Positions 55,296 to 64,000 of a stretch of DNA of 64,000 bases are shown here, piece after piece. The translations under genes were made by a program, and so were the position numbers. The notes below the pieces were generated by a model. It saw only the letters and a list, made by a program, of their open reading frames with translations, made no database searches and was not told the origin of the DNA. Position 1 is the stretch's first letter; every line of letters starts with the position of its first letter. The stretch covers positions 260,280 to 324,279 of the forward strand of contig CAVSRU010000002.1 in assembly GCA_963730535.1 (NCBI GenBank), written 5' to 3'. The stretch is from DASSUW01 sp963730535. GTDB lineage: Bacteria; Actinomycetota; Thermoleophilia; Solirubrobacterales; Solirubrobacteraceae.

Positions 55296-58200
55296 CGCTC
55301 CACGTTCATCGAGCCGAGCGGGCGGACGGGCTCGTCGAGGCGCTCTGCGACCTGCTCGCAGAGCCGCTCGAGGACCCGTTCGCCTCCGAGGTGATCTCCG
55401 TGCCGACGCGCGGCATGGAGCGGTGGCTGACCCAGCGCCTGTCCGATCGCCTCGGCGTGTGCGCCAACGTGGACTTCCCGTTCCCGCGCACGCTCGCCGG
55501 GAACGCGGTGGCGGCGGCCACCGGGGTCGACCCGGCCGAGGACCCGTGGCTGCCCGAGCGGATGGTGTGGCCGCTGCTCGAGGTCGTCGACGCCGCGCTC
55601 GACGAGCCCTGGCTGGCCGGCCTCGCGGCGCACGTGCGGCGGGGACATCGCTTCCCCGCCGTGCGCCACCTCGCCGACCTGTTCGACCGCTACGCGCTGC
55701 TGCGGCCCGACATGGTCCGGTCCTGGGCCGGCGGCGAGCCCGTCGACGGCGACGCCGCCTGGCAGGCGGAGCTGTGGCGCCGCCTGCGCGCGCGGATCGG
55801 CCGCCCGGGGCCCGCCGAGCGGCTCGCCGACGCGCTCGACCGGCTGCGGGCGGAGCCCGGCATCGTCGCGCTCCCGCCCCGGCTCTCGCTGTTCGGCCTC
55901 ACGCGGCTGCCGGCCGGGCACCTCGACGTGCTGCGCGCGCTCGCCCACGCGCGCGACGTGCACCTCTTCCTCCTCCATCCCTCGCCCGCGCTGTGGGAGC
56001 GGGTGGCGGGCCATCCGCCGGTGACGCGCCGCGCCGAGGACCCGACCGCCGACCTCGCGCAGAACCGCCTGCTCGCCTCCTGGGGCCAGGACGCACGCGA
56101 GCTCCAGCTCGTCATCGGCGACGGCACCGCCGACCACCATCACCCGGTCGCGGCGGCGCCCGAGACCCTGCTCGGCCGCATCCAGGCGGACGTGCGCGAG
56201 GACCGGCGGCCGCCGGGCCCGCCGCTTCCGGGCGAGGGAGACCAGCGGCCGCTGCTCGCCGCGGGCGATCGCAGCATCCAGGTCCACGCGTGCCACGGCC
56301 GCGCCCGCCAGGTCGAGGTCGTGCGCGACGCGATCCTGCACCTGCTCCAGGACGACGCGACGCTCGAGCCGCGCGACGTGATCGTCATGTGCCCGGACAT
56401 CGAGGCGTTCGCGCCGCTCATCCAGGCCACGTTCGGCTCCGCCGAGGCCACCGAGGGGCCGGGAGACCTGCGCGTCCGGCTCGCCGACCGGTCGTTGCGC
56501 CAGACCAACCCGGTGCTCGGCGTGATCGCCGAGCTGCTCGAGCTGGCCGATGCCCGGCTGACCGCCTCGCAGGTGTTGGGCCTCGCCGACCGCGAGCCCG
56601 TGCGGCGCCGGTTCGGGCTCGACGACGACGACCTCGCCCGCCTCCATGACTGGGCGACGGCATCCGGCGTGCGCTGGGGGCTCGACGCCGCCCACCGCGC
56701 GCCGTTCTCGCTCGCCGCGCTCGAGGCGGGCACGTGGAAGGCCGGCCTCGACCGCCTGCTGGTCGGCGTGACGATGGCCGAGGAGGGCGCCCGCCGCTAC
56801 GGCGAGGTGCTGCCGCTCGACGACGTCGAGAGCGGGGCGATCGACCTCGCCGGCCGCGCGGCCGAGCTCATCGACCGCCTGCGGGCGGCGGTCGACGCCC
56901 TCAGCCGGCCCCAGGCCGTGGCCGGGTGGGCGGCGGCGATCGCCGGGGCCGCGGACGCGCTCACCGCGACCACCGAACGCCAGTCCTGGCAGCGGGCCGA
57001 GCTCCAGCGGCTGCTCGACGACATGGTGCGCGAGGCCGGCGAGGAGTCGCCGGAGCTCGCGCTGCCCGAGCTCCGCGCCCTGCTCGGCGAGCGCCTCCAG
57101 GGCCGCCCCACGCGCGCGAACTTCCGGACCGGCCACCTCACCGTCTGCACGCTCGTGCCGATGCGCTCCGTCCCGCACCGCGTGGTCTGCCTGCTGGGGC
57201 TCGACGACGGCGCGTTCCCGCGCCGCGCCCCGCGCGACGGCGACGACCTCGTGCGCGCCGACCCGCACATCGGCGACCGCGATCCGCGCACCGAGGACCG
57301 CCAGATGCTGCTCGACGCGCTGATGGCGGCGACCGACCGCCTGATCGTCACGTGCACGGGCAACGACGAGCGCACGAACGCCCGCCGCCCGCCCGCCGTT
57401 CCCGTCGGCGAGCTGCTCGACGTGGTCGATCGCACCGTGCGCGTCGACGGCGGGCCGGCCCGCGCGCATGTCGAGGTCCGCCACCCGCTCCAGCCGTTCG
57501 ACCCCCGCAACTTCGATCCCGGCGAGCTCGTGCCCGACCGCCCGTGGGGCTTCGATCCCGTCACGCTCGCCGGCGCCCGCGCGCTGGTCTCCCCCCGCCG
57601 GCCGGCGCGGCCGTTCCTCGCCGCGCCGCTGCCGGAGGAGCGCGAGTCGCTGGTCGAGCTCGACGACCTCGTGCGCTTCGCCGAGCGGCCGGTGCGCGCG
57701 TTCCTGCGCGGCCGCCTGTCGCTGCGGCTGCCGGAGCTCGGCGGTGAGGTCGACGACGCGCTGCCGGTGCAGCTCGAGCCGCTCGCCAAGGCGCGGGCGG
57801 GCCAGCGCCTGCTGGAGGCGTGCCTGGCCGGCGCCGGCATCGACGCCGCGGTGGCCGCCGAGCGTGCGCGCGGCGAGCTGCCGCCAGGACGGCTGGCGGA
57901 GCCCGTGCTCGCGGAGATCCAGCCGACCGTGGAGCTGATCGCCGCGCGGGCCTCGAGCGAGCTCGACCTGACGGTGGCGCCCGCCTCGGTCGACGTGCGG
58001 GTCGCGCTGCCGGACGGGCGCACGCTGCGCGGCACCGTCCCCGGCGTGCGCGGCTCCACGCTCGGCGCCGCCCGCTACGCGCGCCTCAGCCCGCGCCACC
58101 GCATCGCCGCGTGGGTGCGCTTCCTCGCGCTCGCCGCGTCGGGCCTCAGCGTGAACGCCGTGACCGTCGGGCGAGGGGCGGGAGACGACCCCGTGGCGGT

Positions 58201-58547
58201 CGCCCGGCTCGCCCCGCTCGAGCCCGCGGTCGCCGCCGAGCACCTGGCCGGGCTGGTCGGCCTCCGCGACCGCGGGCATGCGCGAGCCGCTGCCGCTCGC
58301 CTGCCTGACGAGCGCGGCCTACGCGCGCGCTCTCGTCCGCGCCGAGGACCCGGTGGCGGCCGGTCGGCGCGAGTGGGAGTCGACGTACGCGTGGGACCGG
58401 GAGGACCGCGACCCCGAGCACCAGCTGGCCTTCGGCGGCGTGCTGTCGTTCGACGAGCTCCTCGCGCTCGAGGCGGCCGGCGGCACGGGTTTCGACGCGC
58501 TCGCCCGCCGCCTCTGGGAGGACCTCCTGACGCACGAGGCGGCATGA
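55295..58547 (+). CDS. recC: Exodeoxyribonuclease V gamma subunit (RecC); ACG start, apparent frameshift
   Basis: About 1083 residues after correction. N-terminal helicase-like features are LHVHRAERADGLVEALCDLL, ISVPTRGMERWLTQRLS, PRLSLFGLTRLPAG and, later, VCLLGLDDGAFPRR. RecC recognises Chi and splits duplex DNA within RecBCD. No ATG, GTG or TTG opens the frame; ACG at 55295-55297 overlaps the rplL TAA and places the first residue just before LHVHR. Near 58274-58277 the frame must lose one base to continue into MREPLPLACLTSAAYARALV and end at 58547. Confidence 0.85.
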
Positions 58548-61500
58548 CCGCGATCGCCGTCCGCCCGTTCGACATCTGCGGGCCGCTCCCGACCGGCGTG
58601 ACGATGCTCGAGGCGAGCGCCGGGACCGGCAAGACGTTCACGATCGCCGGGCTGGCCGCGCGCTACGTGGCCGAGGGCACGCCGCTCGACCAGCTGCTGC
58701 TCGTGACCTTCACCCGCATGGCCACCGGCGAGCTGCGCGACCGCGTGCGCGAGCGCCTGGTCGCGGTGGAGCAGGGGCTCTCGCGCGCGCTCGCGGGCGC
58801 GGAGCCGGCGGACGAGATCGTCGCGCTGCTCGCCGCCGGCACTCCGGACGCCGTGCGCGCTCGTCGCGACAAGCTCTCCCATGCGCTCGCGGACTTCGAC
58901 GCGGCGACCATCGCCACGACGCACGGGTTCTGCCAGGAGGTGCTCTCGGGCCTCGGCGTGGTGGGCGACGTCGACCCCGGGACCGAGTTCGTCGAGGACC
59001 TCGACGACCTGCTCGAGGAGGTGGTCGACGACCTCTACGTGCGGCGCTTCCACCAGCTCGGGCTGCCGCAGTTCGAGCGCCGCGAGGCGATGCAGATCGC
59101 CCGCGCGGCCGTCGAGAACCCGACGGCTCCGGTGGTGCCGGTGGGGGCGCCGGAGGAGAGCATCGCGGCCATGCGCGTGCGTCTGGCACTGCGGGTGCGC
59201 GACGAGCTCGAGGCCCGCAAGCGGCGCAGCGAGGTGATGACCTACGACGACCTGCTGACCCGGCTCCAGGGCACCCTCGAGGGCCCGTCGGGACCGGCGG
59301 CGGCGCGGCGGCTGCGGGAGCAATACGGCGTCGTGCTCGTCGACGAGTTCCAGGACACCGACCCCGTGCAGTGGGACATCCTGCGGCTCGCGTTCGCGGA
59401 GGGCGGGGTGACGCTGGTGCTCATCGGCGACCCGAAACAGGCGATCTACGCGTTCCGCGGAGCCGACGTGTACGCGTATCTCGCCGCCGCCCGGGCGGCG
59501 GGGGAGCGGGCCACGCTCGACGTCAACTGGCGCAGCGACCAGGCGCTGATCGACGCCTACGACGCGCTGTTCGGCAACGCGCGGCTGGGGCACGAGGGGA
59601 TCGAGTACCGCCGCGTGCGGGCGGCCGAGGCGCACCGCGAGCCCGGGCTCCAGGATGCGCCGATGTCCGCCCCGCTGCGGCTGCGGCTCGTGCCGCGATC
59701 GGAGGTGGACACGACGCCGCGCGGCTATGCGCGCGCGCCCGCGGCCCGGGACCACATCGCCGCCGACCTCGCCGGCTGCCTCGTCGACCTGCTCTCCTCG
59801 CCGGCCACCGTGCGCTGCGAGGACGGCAGGCGAGAGCCGATCCGGCCGGGCCACGTCGCCGTGCTCGTCCGCACCCACCGCACCGGCGCGCTCGTGCGCG
59901 ATGCCCTGGGAGCGGCCGGCATCCCGGCCGTCATCGGCGGCGCCGGGAGCGTGTTCGGCACGGCGCCGGCGAACGACTGGCTCGCGCTCCTGGAGGCGCT
60001 CGAGCGCCCCGCTTCTTCGCCGCACGCGCGCTCGGTCGCGCTCACGCGCTTCCTGGGCTGGAGCGCCGAGCAGGTGGCGGCGGCCTCCGACGGCGAGTGG
60101 GAGGAGGTCCACCGCCGCCTGCACGGCTGGGCACAGGTGCTGCGCACGCGCGGGGTGGCGGCGCTGCTCGAGGCGGTCACGCAGGCCGAGGGGCTGCCCG
60201 GCCGCGTGCTGGCCTCCGAGGGCGGCGAGCGCGACCTCACCGACCTCCGCCACGTCGGCCAGCTCCTGCACGCCGCGGCGGCCGAGGAGCAGATGGGCGC
60301 CGCGGCGCTGACCGCCTGGCTCCGGCGGCGGATCTCAGCGGCGGGGGAGGAGGGCGGGCACGAGGAGCGCAGCCGGCGCCTCGAGTCCGACGCCGAAGCC
60401 GTTCAGGTGCTCACCATCCACCGGAGCAAGGGGCTCGAGTTCCCCGTCGTCTGCTGCCCGGACCTGTGGGAGCCCGGCCGGGTGCCCGAGGGCAGCGAGC
60501 CGGTCTTCTTCCACGATCCGGACGCCGGTGACGCGCGGACGGTCGACGTCGGGCTCGACGGCCCCGACTTCCCGGCCCATCGCGATCTCCACCGCAACGA
60601 GCAGAGGGGAGAGGACCTGCGGCTCGCGTACGTCGCCCTGACGCGCGCGCGGCACCAGGCGCTGGTGTGGTGGGTGGCGTCGTGGGACAGCCGCCACTCG
60701 CCGCTCGGCCGCCTGCTGTTCTCGCGCCGCCCCGACGGGACCGTGCCGGCCGAGGGACGCACGACGCCGACCGACGAGGATGCCGAGGCGCGCCTGCGTG
60801 AGCTGGCCGCCGAGGCGCCCGGCTGCATCGCGGCCGAGCGCGCGCTGCCCGGCCCGCCGCGCCGCTGGCCCGGCCGCGCCCACACGGCGGCCGAGCTCGC
60901 CGCCGCGAGCTTCGACCGCACGCTCGACCACGGCTGGCGCCGCACCTCCTACAGCGACATCACCGCCGCCGCGGGCGAGCCGCACGTGGCCAGCGAGCCG
61001 GAGGAGCCGGTCGTGGCCGACGAGCCGCCGCCCGCCCCGCTCGCCCCCGGCCCCGGCTCGGCGGTCCGGTCTCGCCGCCGGGACGCTGTTCGACGTCGCG
61101 GATCCCGCCGAGGCGCTGCGGACCGTGCCGTCGCTGCTCGGGGCGATGCCCGTCGGGGCGCGGGTCGGGACGTTCGTGCACCACGTGCTCGAGGCGACCG
61201 ACTTCGCGGCGGCCGACCTCGACGCCGAGCTGGCCGCGCGCGTCGCGGAGGAGCTGGCACGGCGGCCGGTGGACGTGGGGGACCGGGCGGCGGTCGTCGC
61301 CGGGTTGCGGGCGGCGATCGAGACGCCGCTCGGCGCGCCGGCCGGCGGTCTCCGGCTGCGCGACGTCACGCGCGCCGACCGCCTCGACGAGCTCGACTTC
61401 GAGCTGCCGCTGGCCGGCGGCGACGAGCCGGCGGGCCGGCTGACGCCGGCGGCGATCGCCGCCGTCCTGCGCGCGCACGCGCCTGCCGGCGACCGGATCG

Positions 61501-61946
61501 CGGACTACGCCGATCGGCTCGCCGCCGATCCGGCGCTCCGGCAGCAGGTGCGGGGCTACCTGACCGGCAGCATCGACCTCGTGGTGCGCCTGCCCGGCGA
61601 GCGCTTCGCCGTCGTCGACTACAAGTCGAACTGGCTCGGAGGCACCGCGACCGAGCTCACCGCCTGGCACCACCGGCCCGCCGCGCTCGCCGAGGAGATG
61701 CGGCGCGCCCACTACTGGCTCCAGGCGCTGCTCTACACCGTCGCGCTGCACCGCTACCTGCGCTGGCGCCTCCCGGGGTACGCAGCCGAGCGCAACCTGG
61801 CCGGCGTGCTCTACCTGTTCCTGCGCGGGATGACGGGCGCGGCGACGCCCGTCGTCGACGGAACCCCGTGCGGCGTCTGCCCGTGGCAGCCGAGCGCCGC
61901 GCTCGTGGAGGCGCTCAGCGGCGCGTTCGATCGCGGGGAGGCATGA
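58544..61946 (+). CDS. recB: Exodeoxyribonuclease V beta subunit (RecB); apparent frameshift
   Basis: About 1133 residues after correction. Walker A ASAGTGKTFTIAG (Lys30), UvrD-type motifs VLVDEFQDTDPVQWDIL, IGDPKQAIYAFRGAD, LTIHRSKGLEFPVV and YVALTRARH are in the first frame. The C-terminal nuclease domain, with AVVDYKSNWLGG carrying catalytic Asp and Lys, is in another frame. One extra base near the C5-run at 61044-61048 explains the shift; without correction RecB would lose its nuclease. Overlaps recC and recD by ATGA. Confidence 0.87.
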
Positions 61947-63817
61947 CGGCCGTCGCGGACCCCTTCGACGCCCGCCGCGCCCGTCACGCGCCCGGCCTCC
62001 TGCGCGCGTTCAACGACGCGGGCGTCCTGGTCGCCGCCGACGTCCACGTCGCGCTGCGGCTCGCGGCCCTCGGCGCCGAGGCCGACGAGCGCGTGATCCT
62101 CGCCACCGCGCTCGCCGTCCGCGCGCCGCGCGTCGGCCACGTGCTCGTGGACCTCCGGACGATCCACGAGACCGCCATCGTCGAGTCCGACGACCCCGTG
62201 GAGCTCACCGCGGACCTCGCGGTGCTCCCGTGGCCGGAGGCGGGCGCGTGGATCGAGCAGGTGGCCGCGAGCCCGCTCGTGGCCGAGGGCGAGGACGAGG
62301 TCGCCGAGCTGCCGCTGCGGCTCGTCGGCGGCGCGCTCTACCTCGATCGCTACTGGGGCGAGGAGCGGCGGGTGGCCGCCGACCTGGAGGCGCTCGCCGA
62401 CGCCGAGCCGGACGAGGTCCGGCTCGACCACCTCGCGGACGGGCTCGCGCGGCTGTTCGGCTCGCACGGCGACGACCGGCAGCGCCTGGCCGCGGCCGCC
62501 GCCGTGCTGCGGCGGTTCGCGGTGGTGGCCGGCGGACCCGGCACGGGCAAGACGACGACCGTCGCGCGCATCGTCGCGCTGCTCGCCGAGCAGGCCCCGT
62601 CCGAGCCGCTCGTGGCGCTGGCGGCACCGACCGGTAAGGCCGCCGCTCGGCTCGAGGAGGCCGTGCACGCCGAGGCCGCGACGCTGGACGTCGACGCCGA
62701 GCTTCGCGAGCGGCTGCTCGGGCTGCGCGCTCGCACGCTGCACCGCCTGCTCGGCCGCCGCCCCGACAGCCACAGCCGCTTCCGCCATCACCGCGGCAAC
62801 CGGCTCCCGCACGACGTCGTGATCGTGGACGAGACCTCGATGGTCTCGCTCGGGATGATGGCCAGGCTCGTCGAGGCCGTCCGCCCGGACGCGCGGCTGA
62901 TCCTGGTCGGCGACCCGGGTCAGCTCACGTCGATCGAGGCGGGCGCCGTGCTCGGCGACCTCGTGGGACCGGCGGCCGCCGGCCTGCGCATGCGCCCCGC
63001 CGCCCGCCGCCGGCTCGCCGAGGTCGCCGGCGTCGACATCGAGGCGTCGCCCGCCGCCGAGGGCGTGGCGATCGGCGACGGCATCGTCGTGCTCGACCAC
63101 GACTACCGGTTCGGGAGCGAGATCGCCCGCGTCGCCGAGGCCATCCGGCGGGGGGACGGCGACGCGGTGGTCGCCGCGCTCGAGCAGGGCGCCGGCGTCG
63201 AGTGGGTCCGTGAGGACGCGGACGTGCTCGTCGAGAGCGCGGCGGCCGCGGCGCGCGCGGTCGTCGCGGCGGCCCGGACAGGCGACCGCGGCGCCGCGCT
63301 GGCCGCGCTCGGCGCCTTCCGCGTGCTCTGCGCCCACCGCCGCGGGCCCCACGGCGTCGCCGACTGGGCGGCGCGGATCGAGGCGCGCCTGGCCCAGGAC
63401 GTCGACGGCCTCGAGGGCGAGTGGTACGCCGGCCGCCCACTGCTCGCGACCGCCAACGACTACGGCATCGGCATCTTCAACGGCGACACCGGCGTCGTCG
63501 TCGGCCACGACAGCCTCGTGGCCGCGTTCGAGCGCGGCGGCCGCGTGCTCGAGATCGCGCCATCCCGCCTGAGCGCCGTCGAGACGGTGTTCGCCATGAC
63601 CGTCCACAAGAGCCAGGGCTCGCAGTTCGACACGGCGGCCGTCGTGCTGCCGCCGCCGTCGTCGCGCCTGCTCACCCGCGAGCTGCTGTACACGGCGGTC
63701 ACGCGCGCGCGCACGCGACTCGTGGTCGCCGGGACCGAGGAGGCGGTCCGAGCGGCGGTCGCCCGTCCCGTCGCCCGCTCGTCCGGGCTGCGGGAGCGAC
63801 TCTGGGCGCCGCGGTGA
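61943..63817 (+). CDS. recD: Exodeoxyribonuclease V alpha subunit (RecD)
   Basis: A 624-residue intact SF1 helicase: Walker A VVAGGPGTGKTTTVARIV, then PTGKAAARLEEAV, Walker B VIVDETSMVSLGMMARL, LVGDPGQLTSIEAGAVL and the C-terminal TVHKSQGSQFDT and LYTAVTRARTR. RecD is the 5'-3' motor of RecBCD, which repairs double-strand breaks and degrades linear DNA. ATGA overlap with recB. Confidence 0.95.
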   Translation: MTAVADPFDARRARHAPGLLRAFNDAGVLVAADVHVALRLAALGAEADERVILATALAVRAPRVGHVLVDLRTIHETAIVESDDPVELTADLAVLPWPEAGAWIEQVAASPLVAEGEDEVAELPLRLVGGALYLDRYWGEERRVAADLEALADAEPDEVRLDHLADGLARLFGSHGDDRQRLAAAAAVLRRFAVVAGGPGTGKTTTVARIVALLAEQAPSEPLVALAAPTGKAAARLEEAVHAEAATLDVDAELRERLLGLRARTLHRLLGRRPDSHSRFRHHRGNRLPHDVVIVDETSMVSLGMMARLVEAVRPDARLILVGDPGQLTSIEAGAVLGDLVGPAAAGLRMRPAARRRLAEVAGVDIEASPAAEGVAIGDGIVVLDHDYRFGSEIARVAEAIRRGDGDAVVAALEQGAGVEWVREDADVLVESAAAAARAVVAAARTGDRGAALAALGAFRVLCAHRRGPHGVADWAARIEARLAQDVDGLEGEWYAGRPLLATANDYGIGIFNGDTGVVVGHDSLVAAFERGGRVLEIAPSRLSAVETVFAMTVHKSQGSQFDTAAVVLPPPSSRLLTRELLYTAVTRARTRLVVAGTEEAVRAAVARPVARSSGLRERLWAPR

Positions 63818-63821
63818 TCCG

Positions 63822-63851
63822 TTCGACCCGCGCGACCGCCCGGCCTAGAGT
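63822..63851 (+). promoter_or_regulatory. Candidate promoter before the last gene
   Basis: TTCGAC at 63822-63827 and TAGAGT at 63846-63851 are 18 nt apart. The -10-like hexamer ends 9 nt before the GTG at 63861, with AAGGGG between. Confidence 0.3.
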
Positions 63852-63860
63852 TCAAGGGGC

Positions 63861-64000
63861 GTGAGCGACGACCGCACGTCCACCGAGCGCCTGCTTCACC
63901 AGAGCCTCGAAGACCCGGCCTCCGCCGGCCGCCCCTTCACGAGCCGTGCCCGCGAGAGCCGCCGCACGCTGGAGAACTACCTCCGCGCCGGCATGCGCCC
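63861..64000 (+). CDS. Hypothetical protein, N-terminal fragment (3' truncated by window)
   Basis: A GTG preceded by AAGGGG opens 46 residues beginning MSDDRTSTERLLHQSLEDPA and continuing through a basic stretch to ENYLRAGMR at the window end. Too short to recognise a family. It starts 43 nt after recD with its own candidate promoter, so it may be a separate transcript. Confidence 0.6.
   Translation, partial: MSDDRTSTERLLHQSLEDPASAGRPFTSRARESRRTLENYLRAGMR

Noticed and set aside
54929..63817. A nearly 3000-codon open frame through rplL, recC, recB and recD
   Set aside because: It is three genes sharing a frame plus a shadow of rplL; the conserved domains, ATGA junctions and frame changes show separate genes.

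Overview
The window is very GC-rich, densely packed bacterial chromosome. The ribosomal/transcription block (rpmG-secE-nusG-rplK-rplA-rplJ-rplL), many GTG starts, 1-4 nt stop/start overlaps, an InhA-like enoyl reductase, a wax-ester/triacylglycerol synthase and a very large single-chain acyl-CoA carboxylase all point to Actinomycetota. The overall gene content resembles soil Thermoleophilia (Solirubrobacterales), but that placement is inference. I see no tRNA, rRNA, CRISPR array, prophage or transposase.

Layout. 1-6 kb: end of an MMPL transporter, a LuxR-type regulator, a methyltransferase, a PspC-domain gene with a probable frameshift, a stand-alone LigD-type 3'-phosphoesterase and a frameshifted alpha/beta hydrolase. 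6-11.5 kb: a secreted GH3 glycosidase, then a SUMF1-like / DUF59 / amidohydrolase / Gfo-Idh cluster. 11.5-24.5 kb: a WS/DGAT acyltransferase divergent from a 1804-residue multidomain carboxylase, a winged-helix protein divergent from a GH38 mannosidase, and an Hcp-like protein overlapping a methyltransferase gene. 24.5-43 kb: three histidine kinases and one response regulator, a GDPD phosphodiesterase, RNase HI, a DsbA-like / LLM oxidoreductase / MFS / NUDIX run, a large secreted M14 carboxypeptidase, a FUSC protein, a glutamate-cysteine ligase-like enzyme and a lipoprotein sugar dehydrogenase. 43.5-51 kb: a tightly overlapping fatty-acid synthesis operon, fabD-fabH-fabG-acpP-fabF-carboxyltransferase-fabI-acyl reductase-like SDR. 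51.8-63.8 kb: the ribosomal protein operon running without a gap into recC-recB-recD.

The most unusual feature is a family of three intergenic elements (11516-11727, 28582-28796, 43303-43444). They share inverted termini of about 25-28 bp and carry internal hairpins. Two copies hold a pair of hairpins set exactly 60 nt apart; the third has a different hairpin core. Each lies at or within about 12 nt downstream of a + strand stop codon. Their function is unknown to me.

Other oddities are three genes whose only reasonable start is CTG or ACG at a stop codon overlap, four genes that each need one base removed from or next to a G/C run to be intact (pspC-like, hydrolase, recC, recB), and four convergent gene pairs whose stop codons interlock in 4 nt. 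No gene-free stretch exceeds 300 nt. The longest two (11504-11735 and 43298-43532) are mostly occupied by the repeat elements.

The genes suggest a lipid-rich aerobic heterotroph. FAS-II products could go to membranes, or through the acyl reductase-like SDR and WS/DGAT to storage lipid. Secreted glycosidases, a peptidase and a lipoprotein dehydrogenase handle polymers outside the cell.
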